This document shows positions 22,270 through 33,189 of a stretch of 64,000 nucleotides of DNA, piece by piece. Each line of letters begins with the position of its first letter. Positions within the stretch are counted from its first letter, which is position 1. Made by a program: the position numbers and the translations under genes. The stretch comes from Acanthococcus lagerstroemiae (lineage: Eukaryota; Arthropoda; Insecta; Hemiptera; Eriococcidae), in NCBI GenBank assembly GCA_031841125.1, contig CM063114.1:44227574-44291573 (forward strand). Direction: 5' to 3'. The notes beneath the pieces were generated by a model. The model searched no databases. It had not been told where the DNA came from and saw nothing but the letters and a program-made list of their open reading frames with translations.

Positions 22270-22648
22270 CAGGGCTTTCCAGCCAATCATCATTGGCTAT
22301 TAGCTATCAGCTCGAGCTGATTTTTTTCATTGGCTGGAATAAAGCTAGCTAATAGCTGACAAAATTTGATTGGCTAGCTATTGGCTTAATTTTTCAAAAA
22401 CCGTGTGACCCCTCAAAAAACTCGTCGGCAGATGCTTGTACTTCTGGTAATATTAGAATATTTTTATTAATTTGGGACGTGGCTTAAGAAAAAGGACCTA
22501 AACGCTCTAACGAAAATTTTATTGACTGATAACTGGTTATTGGCTGGCGAACTCAGGTTAGCCTGCTATCGGCTATTAGCTGGAACCCATTGGCTACCGT
22601 CAGCTATCCGCTATTGGCTATTAGCTCTCGGCTGGCTGGAAAGTCCTG
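22270..22648. mobile_element. hAT-type MITE with subterminal repeats
   Basis: Termini CAGGGCTTTCCAGCCA at 22270 and the complement of CAGGACTTTCCAGCCA ending at 22648. Many copies of a TTGGCTATTAGCT-like word lie inside both ends in both orientations, as seen for transposase-binding subterminal repeats in hAT elements. Flanking octamers (GTACGTTC, CGAAGTTC) share only 5 of 8 bases. It starts 10 bp after the hAT element that ends at 22259. Confidence 0.75.
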
Positions 22649-23008
22649 CGAAGTTCTCCAGCTGTCAATTAATATTGAAATCAAGTATTCATCTTGTGTT
22701 TCGCGAATCATTTTTTTTTTGCTTTCTACTGCCCTCCGGTGTTAGTCTTGTATTTAACGTCTGACTGGTAACAAGAATGAATTCAGTGACCTTAAAAACC
22801 CTATAGTATGTTTGGTGGAGCGTATAGCGATGCACGCCTGCCAAATTGACTCCACAGATACCGCACCCCCGGAAACAACCCTTTCGTGTATCGCATCGGT
22901 GACTATAATAGGTAATGCCTCGATTCTGTTATTTCGGTTTAAAATTTCCATTATTGGAGTCACTTTTGAAACCGATAAAGCACCAAAATAGCTTTAAATG
23001 TACTGTCA

Positions 23009-23203
23009 ACTGGGGTAGTGTCGGACACTGGTAGTAATATCAGCTACTCATGACTTGTTGCAGGAGCGCTAGTATCGTTATCAGTAAAATCAACCGGGTA
23101 ATGTAATATCGGCTACTTATGACTGGTAGGAGCGCTATTATCGTCATTGGCGAAGAAGTCATGAGTGACCGGTATTACCGCTGGTGTTCGATATTACCCC
23201 AGT
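23009..23203. mobile_element. MITE, 195 bp
   Basis: Inverted ends ACTGGGGTAGTGTCGGACAC and the complement of ACTGGGGTAATATCGAACAC. The similarity runs about 48 bp inward to CTCATGACTT on both sides. An internal copy of the GGTAGGAGCGCTA phrase suggests a small duplication. No coding capacity. Confidence 0.75.
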
Positions 23204-25595
23204 GTCTGACGGTATGGTATCTAAGGAATGAGGGTGGATAGGAGGGAAGAAACAGTTCCTATGGATCGATGGATTTAGGGAATTAGGTCAGGGGTGAATA
23301 ACGTCGCTCTTGTTCTGTGAAGTCGATGAAACTAGAAAGTTTCTGTCGAAATGGATTGTGTATTAATACATTAGAAACCTTAATATATGACAGTTATTTT
23401 AAGGACTAGTCAGAGTGGAACAGATTATCTCCAAATGATTTGAAGCCAGCAGGTGTGTAACTCGGGATGAAAAGGCACACGGAGGCATTACCCCTTCACC
23501 CTTCTAGCAGAAAGGCCAAGATTTTTGTAGCTCTTCTCGCTCCTGTGTTACTTTTCGTGCGTGAAATTTACAGTTGTGTTATCAAGTTGCTTACCCCAAG
23601 GAAGTGGTTGATTTCCTTTAAAAAATTGTCCTGTGGAAATGAGTGCCGCTCTGATTCCTTTCTTTTACAGAAGTCGTTCGTGAAAAAGTGGGTATCTTGG
23701 ACTTACATTTTCACTTTTTTTCCCAGGTCGATTTAAAAAAAAAAATTTATCCTACGTTTGGTTATTTGCTTACTACCAAATTCAGATTTCAGCTTGGCCC
23801 ACATTTTGACGTTACAACACATAATCCAACCGACTGAGTGGCGACAGTGGGAAGGCTAAGTTTTCGGTCTTTTCGTCATTTGTTATCTCTTATCTAGAAA
23901 TGATAGAAAAGTCAGGAACGAAAGAAATTGTACAATAAGCAGGAATGACAAAAATAGAAGAAATTGAGGATATGAAAATCGTTGGCATTTCTCCGAATAC
24001 CTATGTCTGTCTGTGTGCCTGTTTATCTGCTTGTTTTCTTTTCTTCTTGTCTGCCTATTTGTGCCTCTCTGACTGTGTGTTTCCCGGTCTGCCTGTCTGT
24101 CTCGTGGCCTAGCTGTCTCCCCCTTCCCACTCTACTTCTGTGTAGCTGACTTTTCTGTCTCAGTGTGACTGAATCTTGAAGATCTGCCTCTGTAAATTAA
24201 CGGATTTCTGGTTCAGAATCCATACGGAATTTTGTCCGGCGGAGTTCATATTTCAGTTATAGCCTTCTCTTTGAAAGAGGTAACTTCGTCAATACAGACT
24301 TCTATGAGGCAGTGAAACTTGATTGAATTTTTAATAATACCAATTATCTTGCAGAGCGATAATAAACACTTAGGAATTCTCAGTACATATTTGCTGAGGA
24401 ATTAGTTCGGATTTTCTATAGCTCGAATTTCGAACTCATAACGGGGTCATGTGTCACATAACACATCTGGCATCTACATTATGGAATTAAGAATTAAGTG
24501 ATACTTAGTTGCCTATTTGATTTCTTATCGTGGCAAAGGGGCGAACTCACTTTGTTGTTTGATTTTATATCCATGATTATAATTCTAACAAGGTATTATG
24601 TTTTCTGTTTTAGGTAAGTGTTCTACATGTTTCTGGGTGTAATTTGGTCCTCTGTAATGGCGTAATTTGTAAGTATATGTAACGTTATATGGGTGTGACT
24701 ATGTACTGGATGAAGTGTAGTGACAGGGGTGAATTAATCAACTGTGTATAGTCGCGATTGACTCCGAAAGAAAAACAAGTGAACATTATGGTGTCTATCG
24801 ACCATACAAGTCATACAAAAGTCATACAATTGCCCCTAATTACTTACAAATCTGGAATAATATTCGTGAATATTATTAGTAAGCATTTGTGATTACTTGC
24901 AGTATTTCTTATCAGAATATGGGCAAATTGAAATTTAATTGATAATTTGTGTTCTTTGCAGCCAATGACGGCGAGGGAGAGAGGGTGCTTAAAGTGCATT
25001 TGCACTAGGCTCGGATTTTCTACAAGAGCTTGTAAAATTTGGCCTGTGGAATAACATGCACCGAGAAACATTATAGGTGCTTCAAAGTGAAGGATGATTA
25101 CCAAGGGCAAGTTCCCAAATGAATAACAAAAATAAGGATGTGGGACAAAAGTGCAAAATTATTGCACTGGGGGCGCTTGGCTGCTTTTGTCACTGTTTGC
25201 AACATTCTTTGCAATAATTTGTTCGTTTGTTATTGAATTTTTTCTGCGTTTTTGTTACAATTAGCATGTTTTGGTAATACTTTTTCTTTGTGGAAATTCT
25301 GTTCAGGCGTGAAAATGGTCCGAAAAAAGGTCATACTAAAGTTGCACTAAAGTCATTCAAAGGCATACTGTTGGAAAATTCGTATTTAGTGGACACACTC
25401 CTGCTGGTAGCATTGTAACTGTCAATACTCGAAATTTGTAGCCTATCAAAGTCCAGAGTTGTATAACTAAACTAATCCACTTTTAAAAATCGGACGAAGT
25501 GGATCCTCCAGTTAGAAATTGTTGTATTACCTATTCGACACAAACAAAGATGTCAGCGTTCCCCAAAAATATGAACGCGTTCACAGTTTACAGTT
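23204..25595. other. No recognisable gene; TCTG microsatellite at 24000-24130
   Basis: A degenerate CTGTCTGTCTG tract spans roughly 24000-24130. At 24793 there is a copy of the ACCATACAAGTCATAC phrase that also occurs at 43405. The open frames are short (under 95 codons) and show no motif. Confidence 0.45.
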
Positions 25596-25599
25596 CTTG

Positions 25600-26525
25600 T
25601 TTTGTGGAGGTGTTCCTTTTGTGAACGCGTTCCTGTTCGCGAACAGGAGTTGACATCCCTGACTATAGTTATTCCTCTCTCTGTTCTCTGCATTCTCATC
25701 CACAAAATGAAACGAACGCGTTCCTGCCTGTTCTTGTTCATGTGAGAAGAAGAACCTGCTCACTTTGTTCTCGTTTGTGGAGGTGTTCCTTTTGTGAACG
25801 CGTTTCCATTTGCAAACAGGAGCTGACATCTCTGACTATAGTCATTCTTCTCGCCATTCTCTGCGTTCTCATCCACAAAATGAAACAGACGCATTCCTGC
25901 CTTGTCTTGTTCATGTAAGAAGAACGCGTTCACTTCGTTCTTGTTTGAGGAGGTGTTCCTTTTGTACACACGTTCCTGTTTGCAAACGGGAGTTGACATC
26001 TCTGACTATAGTCATTCTTCTCGCCATTCTCTGCGTTCTCATCCACAAAATGAAACAAACGCGTTCCTGCCTGTTCTCGTTCATGTGAGAAGAAGAACAC
26101 GTTCACTTTGTTCTTGATTGTGGAGGTGTTCCTTTTGTGAACGCGTTCCTGTTTGCAAACGGGAGTTGACGTCACTGACTGTAGTCATTCCTCTCTCCAT
26201 TCTCTGCGTTCTCATCCACAAAATGAAACAAACGCGTTCCTGCCTGTTCTCGTTCATGTGAGAAGAAGAACACGTTCACTTCATTCTTGATTGTGGAGGT
26301 GTTCCTTTTGTGAACGCGTTCCTGTTCGCAAATGGGAGTTGACATCTCTGACTGTAGTCATTCCTCCCTCCATTCTCTGCGCTCTCATCCACAAAATGAA
26401 ACAAAATCGTTTCTGCCTGTTCTTGTTCATGTGAGAAGAAGAATGTGTTCACTCCGTTTTCATTTGTGGAGGTGCTCCAGTCGTGAACGCGTTTCCGTTC
26501 GCAAATGGGAGTTGACATCTCTGGT
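25600..26525. repeat. Minisatellite, unit about 173 bp, about 5.4 copies
   Basis: The anchor TGACATC (or TGACGTC) falls at 25651, 25824, 25994, 26167, 26340 and 26513, giving periods of 173, 170, 173, 173 and 173 bp. Each unit has CATTCTCTGCGTTCTCATCC, AAAATGAAAC, a GAGAAGAAGAAC run, GTGGAGGTGTTCCTTTTGTG, and one or more palindromes of the GAACGCGTTC type. Open frames across the array arise from the repeat. Copies are highly similar, so the array is young. Confidence 0.9.
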
Positions 26526-26689
26526 CACAAACGAGAATTTTTGAAATGGGTCATTTTGATACAAAATGCCTAGTATTGGGAGAAACTTTCCCAACTGCAA
26601 TCAAATAATATTGGAGATGTAATCCGTTGAAGCAGAGTGACAATTGTAACTCATATTTCATCATTCCCGCATTATGATAGTTCATCATC

Positions 26690-27130
26690 ATTGCTCCTTG
26701 CATCCATAGCTGATGCCTGGTGATCCTTCATCGCAATGCGTTGACCATATCCCGCCACTGGTCTCAATCCTCTACGTCATGAATCGCTGTCCCCAAGGTT
26801 GGATCGGATTTACACCATCAGCTGATTCAACCATCTGTTCGGCGAACGTCGATTGTTGATGGATTTATATTTGGTCACTGCCGTGTTCCATTCCTTGGAG
26901 ACCAGCACAGCAACGTCATTTCTTGAAGCCACATTGTTACCTGAGAAAGATGTATTTTCCATTGCTGTTGTAAAGTGTCCACTGCCCTTCTGGTGAGTCT
27001 CAGCTAGCCCTGTTATGGCAGTATTATACCGAGCATTCGCTCTTTCCACGAATTGTTATTTGCCAACTAGAACCAAGCCACAGTTGTTCCACAGGGCCAG
27101 CCAATGAGTCTTTGCAGTCATTTTCTTTTC
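26690..27130 (-). mobile_element. LINE fragment: endonuclease start joined to C-terminal end
   Basis: On the minus strand, 27090-26850 reads GK-QFVERANARYNTAITGL, AETHQKGSGHFTT, FSGNNVASRNDVAVLVSKEW and NTAVTKYKSIN. This is the N-terminal apurinic-type endonuclease of a LINE; the conserved Glu is in the AETHQKGSGHF block. Shortly after, 26815-26750 reads TLGTAIHDVEDWDQWRDMVN and a stop, which looks like the very end of a LINE polyprotein. Everything between is gone, so this is a large internal deletion or two joined fragments. Confidence 0.65.
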
Positions 27131-27307
27131 TCGATTTCTAGTCACCAGTGCCCCCCCCCCCCGGAGATCCGAGCGGGGTGCTATTTAAGACTCCAGAACA
27201 TTTATTAATGTCAGAGATCACAATGGTGGATTTTCTTGGGATATTTGCTCAGATTAGTTTCCTGTTCCTTTTTCTAAGTTTAGACAGTAGCTCAGCTGAC
27301 CAGGATG

Positions 27308-27444
27308 AGGCGGCCCTAAGGGAAGGTATAACAGACAGTCATTTTGATTGCAAGAAAAGCTTGTATACGATTTCTCATTATCAACGCGCGTTTGTTTATT
27401 TCTTGCAATCAAAATGGCTGTTATACCTCCTCTTAGAGCCGCCT
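27308..27444. mobile_element. MITE, palindromic, 137 bp
   Basis: Arms of about 48 bp: AGGCGGCCCTAAGG...GGTATAACAG, then CATTTTGATTGCAAGAAA, matched by the complement at 27397-27444. A spacer of about 40 bp separates them. It stands four bases away from the next palindromic MITE. Confidence 0.75.
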
Positions 27445-27450
27445 TAACTA

Positions 27451-27626
27451 GAGCACCTGGAAACACTCGAGTATAGACAACCGCCATCTTGAGTCCAACC
27501 GCGCCCGTCGATGCCGAATTGACTACCCGGTACGCTCCGCTAGCTCCGCATAGTCGGATTCGGCATCGACGGGCGCGGTTGGACTCAAGATGGTGGATGT
27601 CCATACTCGAGTGTTTCCAGGTCCTC
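27451..27626. mobile_element. MITE family M1, complete, TA-flanked
   Basis: Flanked by TA at 27449-27450 and 27627-27628. Ends GAGCACCTGGAAACACTCGA and the complement of GAGGACCTGGAAACACTCGA. Arms run about 75 bp and include CCGCCATCTTGAGTCCAACC and GCGCCCGTCGATGCCGAATT. TA duplication and long palindromic arms suggest a Tc1/mariner-mobilised element. Confidence 0.85.
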
Positions 27627-27628
27627 TA

Positions 27629-29249
27629 CTTTAATCAGGGCTGTAGGCGTTACCAGAGTCTGACAGCATGTGTCTTTTGCTACCGTCCCTTGGATGACCT
27701 GTCTCTGTCTCTGTTCAGGCTAGGCAGTTCTCCAGTTGCACTGAGTACTTACCTTTGGCTGCTACACTCTTCGGCTTGCTGACCTGACTTCCCATGGGAT
27801 TGGTTACCGCGACCTTCCATCAGGCTACTCGGTGTAACAGAGGAACCACGTGTAGGCGAGTGCGGAATAGAGATGAAGAGGCTAAGTGATCACTGGTGAT
27901 CGTATATTCGCATCACATCTCGTGGGGTTGCCCTCGTCGTGATAGTTATGAACTTCTAATTGAACATTATTTCGCATGGTTGCAGAGCGCCGTTAATTTC
28001 GGTTGCTTGATGGAGTTGAATCAGATTAAATTAATCGATCGGTGAGTTAAATCAGTCATAATCGTTAATTTTGATCATGTCGATTCGAAATTGATGAATT
28101 TTCAACACTCAATTGGATTTCCCTCAGCTGGCCCACTGTTGAATTTGGAATATTTTCGGTTATTCAGACATACGGCTTCCTAGGCTTGGCCATGCCGACC
28201 AATCCGAGAATTACTGGCCTGGGTTTATTCTTTTAGTTTTCCGATGTTGACTGCATGTTCCCGCTACGGTTGCACTGTTTATTGCCTGCCAAAGGGTTTC
28301 TACAACTATTTTGAAACACTCGGTGTACCATTTCCCGATAAATTTCTCGATTATTATCGTAGGTGCGTGATTGGTCTTCTTCAGCGAGTGCTTTCCCTGC
28401 TTTCCGCGTCCCGCGTCCGCCTAACGATTTCCCGGAGCCAGGCTACAGAAATGGCGCTGCATATATTTGGCTCGCGCTGAAACGCGAACCTTTCCGATAC
28501 GAATTACGGAGGAAAAAAAATCTTTCGCTCGTACATCGATGACGTGTATAATGGAGTGCTAGAAGAAGATCGAGTGAAGTGTGTATCCTTTTTACTTCGG
28601 GTTAAATTTGCACAGAAGGTCTTTATTATGTAAGGAAAAGCTCGGTCGACGGGAATAAACCAATAGAAACGGTAAAACAAAACAAACATTCCACGCATTG
28701 TTACCTCCCGTTTAAATTCTTTACTCCTCCCCTGCGCTTTTCGATGAAAAGCTTTTGTTTAGTTAAACTCGTTTTGAAATTTCCCCTTTAAACATAATTC
28801 CTTTCGCAAAGGCGGGAACATAGTGTAAGTCTCGGTTGCGTGTAGTTGGGCGTTTTATTAAACGGTTTAACGAGCTTTTTAAACGAAAAAGCGGGATTTG
28901 GCGAGACTTTTTCGGCGTTGTTCTGGCGCACCATCCTCTGTGTGCGTGTGCGATTGTGTGCACGCTGTGCTTGTCAGCGATTCGCGTCCGTTAGGGAGCC
29001 GCAAATTTGATATCCCCTAATTCGGGATACGGCGAGGCGAAGGTATGAGTTCATCATTTGACTCACAATTGAATGATTCGAAGGCTGCGTGTTTCTAAAT
29101 TTAGGGAAACGAAGTCCGTGGAAAGGTTCGATTCCGCGTTTATTTGCTTTGGTGAATAGGAAGAATGTAAATTACGGTCTAGGTTCATTGTAGTATCCGG
29201 GAGCCGAATTACTTAAAAGAAACGGCTGCTGAAGCCGCCATCGGCTTTT
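27629..29249. other. Unique sequence, no gene
   Basis: At 28340-28480 a CG-richer patch includes a plus-strand frame (28244-28480, 78 codons) without any motif. At 28500-29000 frames are short on both strands. No repeats or RNA genes recognised. Confidence 0.35.
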
Positions 29250-29412
29250 AGGATTGGCGAGCACCTAAAGAGGTTCTGGTTACGGCAGAGCTGTCTACAT
29301 CCTGAAGAGGTTCTCTAGTCCCTCTAGAGCACTATAAATCCGAGTATCCTCGAGCACCTAAAGAGGTACTCTGGTTATGTCAGAGCTGTCTACATCCTGA
29401 AGAGGTTCTCAG
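29250..29412. repeat. Short tandem duplication around a MITE M1 end
   Basis: GAGCACCTAAAGAGGT, GAGCTGTCTACATCCTGAAG and AGGTTCTC occur in order at about 29258-29315 and again at 29352-29411. Between them lies TAGAGCACTATAAATCCGAG (29325-29344), which is the terminal segment of MITE family M1. Confidence 0.65.
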
Positions 29413-29461
29413 TCAATCAATATGTTTATTTATAGTCGCGGTGCAACATAGTTAGGAGTCT

Positions 29462-29650
29462 GGTTGGCCGAGTGGATAGCACGCTGGTCTCGGAATCCGA
29501 AGGTCCCGGGTTCGAGCCCACGTAGCAACTCGCTACATTTCTACCAAAGTCGCTGTTTCGGCAAGATGAGAAGAGGGTTATAACAGCCTCCCCGACGTCT
29601 CTGAGGTAATGCTCGAAAGGGCGGATTCCAGGGCTCGGGTTGAGAGTAAA
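29462..29650 (+). mobile_element. tRNA-derived SINE, second copy
   Basis: Box A GGTTGGCCGAGTGGATAGC, box B GGGTTCGAGCCC, then GTAGCAACTCGCTACATTTC, GAGAAGAGGGTTATAACAGC, CTCCCCGACGTCTCTGAGG and GGGCTCGGGTTGAGAG. It is more complete than the 19910 copy. A TA-target foldback element begins at 29655, right after its tail. Confidence 0.8.
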
Positions 29651-29654
29651 ATTA

Positions 29655-30239
29655 CAGAGTGTGCCAAAATACTTGACCTGTTTTTAAACGCTTACCATGT
29701 GGCAACACTGATGCACAGGCAATTTTTCCCATGAAAATATTCGGCTATGTATGCCATTTAGTAAGCATGTCTCTGTGGTCCGTAGAACATCGCGGTTTCT
29801 GCGTAGAAACGTTTATTCTGTAGAAATAGTGTTGCGGTGAAGTAGCGCGCATTTCAAAACAGTTTAAACTGAAAAGACACGATCTCGTTCCCTCTCCATA
29901 GGCAATCCTACCGCTTTGTTCTCCCCCCTCTCTGAACGTTACTGGCAATGCCCTTGAGTCGAACATTCTCTATCCACTGCTTGATTGCCTTAGGAGAGGG
30001 ACCGAGATCATGTCTTTTCAGTTTAAACTGTTTTTGAAATGTGCGCTGAGTTGCCATAACACTATTTTTATAGAATAAACGTTTCTACGCAGAAACTGCG
30101 ATGGTCTCCGGACCACAGAGCCATGCTTACTAAATGACATACATAGCCGAATATTTTTATAAAACAAAAAATTGCCTACGTATCAGTGTTGCTACATGGT
30201 AAGCATTTAAAAACAGGTCAACTATTTTGGCACACCTTG
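29655..30239. mobile_element. Long foldback element, 585 bp, TA-flanked
   Basis: Flanked by TA (29653-29654, 30240-30241). Ends CAGAGTGTGCCAAAATA and the complement of CAAGGTGTGCCAAAATA. The arms are about 255 bp each (29655-29910 and 29980-30239) with high identity by eye: shared ATTCGGCTATGTATG, TTAGTAAGCATG, TTTCTGCGTAGAAACGTTTA and CAGTTTAAACTGAAAAGACA. The central spacer is about 70 bp. The CAGGGTGTGCC-like end and TA target fit mariner-type elements. Confidence 0.85.
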
Positions 30240-30284
30240 TAGAAAAGAGGTACAACATGATTAGTTTTTCACAACGTTCGAGTT

Positions 30285-31497
30285 GGTGGGTCACATTAAA
30301 TTAATTTCAAAAGTATTTTCCATCATTACATAAGGAGTTAGACTTTCAAATACAGGATAGGGGGAAGAACCAGAAATGAGTACTCCAGTGAAGATGAATT
30401 TTTGACAGTAGCTAAGGAGGTGGGTAACATCTCTGGTGGTATCACATGTCTCGCAGAGAGGGGGAGGGGAACAATCAAATAAATGCTGATGTCTGATGAG
30501 TGTGTGTCCAATTCGAAGTCCAGCAATTACTTCTCTAGTTTGTGATTTTCATGGTAAGAGGTAGTCCATTCTGCAAGGTCTGGTTTGATTATCCGTAATT
30601 TGCTAGGGAGTCCGTTCGTCCATTGATGCTGAAGAATATGGTGAATGGCGTGGCTCAAGTTTATGGAGGAGTCCAGGGTTAAGCCTTCTATTTATGAAGG
30701 AGCAGAGCTTCACGCACTACTCCGAGGGATGTTTGACTGTTTGTAGGTGGAGTCTGTACGCATTAATACAGTTTGGTATCCGTAAAACTCTAATGTGGCC
30801 GGTAGTTTTTGAGGAAGAAAAGCGTGACTAGCTTCACTCCAAGTTACCTACTTATTCACCATCATTTGGAGTTGATGTTCCATTTCTTTTTTTTTTTTGC
30901 TAATAAATATGGCCAAATCATCAGTAGAGAAAGACTGTCGAACTGGAAAATTTGTAACTTCATCAATGGATTTTACTGCAAAGTTGAATAGTAGCGGACT
31001 TAGTACTGATCCCTGAGGCGTTCCAATTTCCTGTATTCGAGGGGTTCATAGCCGATTTCCTAGTCTGACTTGAAAAGAACGATTTGCCTGAAAGTTTTGA
31101 ATGAAAGCAAAAATTCTACCACATTACCAGTCTCTAAAGAGAGTTTAGGATGTCTGCAGGATGTAGTCTGTCAAATGCTTTTTCTACATCGAAGAATATG
31201 CACCATGTATCTTGTTCATTTGCAAATCCATTTTGTATTTCTTCTGTAAGGTATACCAGGTTATCCACCGTTGACCATTGAGTCTTGAAACCACTTGCGA
31301 ACTTATTCAGCAATTGTTTTTCTTTCAAGCTATTTCGAAGTCTCTTTGCATTGATTTTTTCCAGGGTTTTGCACGATGTATTCGTAAGTGAAATGGGTCT
31401 ATACCTTGTTGCTTTTAGTTTATCCAGTTTGTAAATTGGCATATATGTGCTAGTCGCCACTATGAAGGCAATTTTTGATACGTCCAGATCTAGTTAA
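30285..31497 (-). pseudogene. Jockey-type LINE, RT and RNase H-like remnant
   Basis: Minus strand. From 31460: RYRPISLTNTSCKTLEKI, a SGFKTQWSTVDNLVYL block, and CIFFDVEKAFDRLH (palm Asp). Then, in another frame near 31040-30900, EIGTPQGSVLSPLLFN and STDDLAIF, where the usual YADD has become STDD. Near 30530 VIAGLRIGHTLIRH and a C-x2-C motif in LCETCDTT mark the C-terminal region common in Jockey-clade elements. GTPQGSVLSP is the Jockey/I type, unlike the RTE copies nearby. Stops and frameshifts show it is dead. Its endonuclease half is not adjacent. Confidence 0.8.
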
Positions 31498-31975
31498 AAA
31501 ACATTTTTTATTTTTATTTTTATTTTGCAGTTAGTTTACTTAAAGATTTGCTTATTTAATGCACCTATTGTCGTGCATAGGCCTCCCCCGCTCTTTCCTA
31601 GCGGCCCCTTTCCCTGGCGTCTCTTTCCCAGGCAGCACTGGCATGTTGCCTAAGGTCATCAGCCCATTGAGCAGTAGGTCTCCCTACATTTCTTTTTGCT
31701 CCCCCGGGTACCCATTCCAAAAATTTTCTTTCCCCACCTGTCCATCTCCCTTCTAGCAACTTCAATTTTTTCATGACGAATCTACCGTCCTTAACTCTTG
31801 ATTTATCTCTTACCCATTATTGGTTGGTCTGCCCTTCCTTTTTACTCCGATTATAGCTTTCTCCATTGCAGTCTGGGTCCTGGCTAGCTTCAGACCATTT
31901 GGCCTTGTGTGTTGGCCCATGTCTGTGCTCCGTATATTAGCACTGGTAGTGTGCATGATTCTCCTTATTTTCTTT
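31498..31975 (-). mobile_element. RTE-type LINE 3' end fragment
   Basis: Minus strand. From about 31970: YGAQTWANTQG-like text, then after decay KFLEWVPGGAKRNVGRPTAQ, WADDLR and a terminal tract. This is the C-terminal signature of RTE polyproteins. The 3' end is an (AAAAT)n tail at 31500-31530, abutting the Jockey remnant. Confidence 0.7.
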
Positions 31976-32216
31976 TTCATTGCCTAAGATATTTTACTTG
32001 TGTAAATATTGTCGGCTTCGTAACAAAACTCACCAAGTCTTGTGTAAAAACTTGGTGCGTTCTGCCCAATATTCTTTAGGGACTAGAAACTTTTCCATGC
32101 CTATGATCTTCTTTTTGAAATTTTATTTTCTGAATTATCTGTAAATTAAATAAATTGACCCGAATATATCGTGCTATCTTCTGCTTAAATTTGATTGTCA
32201 CCGATAACTATTTTTT

Positions 32217-32880
32217 TATACTACTTGATCAGAAAGACAATGTTTACGTTGGTGTTTTACGGATGACAAGAACCGCCTATCATTCATGCATCGAGTGCTA
32301 ACGAAACCTGCATATAAAGTAATCGTTCCTCAATGTAGAGCGTTTTTACATGAAAAAATGGCTGGCCAGTAATTTTGTATTGGGGAATTGAACCCGCGTC
32401 CATTGAAACATTTGACTGAAATGCAGCAATCTTCTCTAACCATTCGGCCACAGAGCAAATTACAAAACAGCGCCTTAAGAACGCATTTAAATATTCACGA
32501 TATAGTACAGGTGTTACCATATGTTGTTAACCGTAGTTACATTTTTGCTGGCCACTACCTGTGTATGCTGTTTGTGCATGTGAACAAACTGAAGACAAGA
32601 CTGTGATACTGTATTTTGTAGTAATTTACTGAGCAAATTAAATTTTTAAATTAATTACGCACACAAAAATCACCTGTCTATAATTTAAATAAATGAAGAG
32701 ATAAAAAAATACAGACAATGTCAGCGAAAAACATTGCCACTTCTGATCAAGTAGTATAAAAAATATCTTCCACAACAAGAGCCAAAAGTGAGTTTACATG
32801 ACTCCAGAATTGCTCACTCGCTATATAAACACTCACTTTTGACTCGTGGTGTGTAATATACTGTTGTACAATACATGATC
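32217..32880. mobile_element. TIR element family T1, second copy with foldback tail
   Basis: Left arm TATACTACTTGATCAGAA (32217) and right arm, the complement of TATACTACTTGATCAGAA, ending 32758. TA at both outer edges could be the target duplication. It is followed at 32762-32859 by the same foldback (CCAAAAGTGAGTTTA and its complement) as at 19527 and 35955. The interior differs from the other copies and carries a tRNA-like sequence. Confidence 0.7.
32380..32460 (-). other. tRNA-like sequence (probable SINE head)
   Basis: On the minus strand CTGTGGCCGAATGGTTAGAG resembles box A and GCGGGTTCAATTCCC resembles box B. Between them GCATT and AATGT can pair around the 7-base loop TCAGTCA. Position 33 is C instead of the near-universal T and no acceptor stem closes, so it is not a functional tRNA. 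Confidence 0.45.
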
Positions 32881-33069
32881 AGAAAAAAAATTTATTAAAA
32901 TATAATTAAATTTAAAAAAAAAATTAAATTAATAAAAAAAAAATGTAAATTATTGGAATATAATTTAATGAACATAGATCGGAATTATTATATAAATTTA
33001 GTATCATTTATTAGAAATCTTAATTTTAAAATAATAAAATTTTATAAAAAATTATAAAAATTGAAATAA
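32881..33069. other. Very AT-rich spacer
   Basis: Runs of A and T with almost no G or C, ending exactly where the GC-rich Helitron terminus starts. No coding frame. Confidence 0.5.
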
Positions 33070-33165
33070 CTAGGGGGCTTCGCCCCCTGGCCGCTTTGCG
33101 GCCCAACCCCCCCGCCGTCACTCGCTTCGCTCGTGCCGGCCTTACTCGGCGCTTCGCGCCTCGTC
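33070..33165 (-). other. Cluster of short GC-rich hairpins at the Helitron 3' end
   Basis: Four perfect short palindromes in a row on the plus strand: AGGGGGCTTCGCCCCCT, GGCCGCTTTGCGGCC, CTCGCTTCGCTCG-type, and GGCGCTTCGCGCC. Loops are TTCG- or TTTG-like. The first is the terminal hairpin; the others extend the same structure inward. Confidence 0.7.
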
Positions 33166-33189
33166 CGTGTGGTCTGAAACTTTTGTTCC

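Noticed and set aside
25553..26544. Overlapping frames of about 80-90 codons on both strands
   Set aside because: All are readings of the 173-bp minisatellite unit.
32380..32460. Functional tRNA gene
   Set aside because: No acceptor stem pairing and a C at the position before the anticodon where T is expected.
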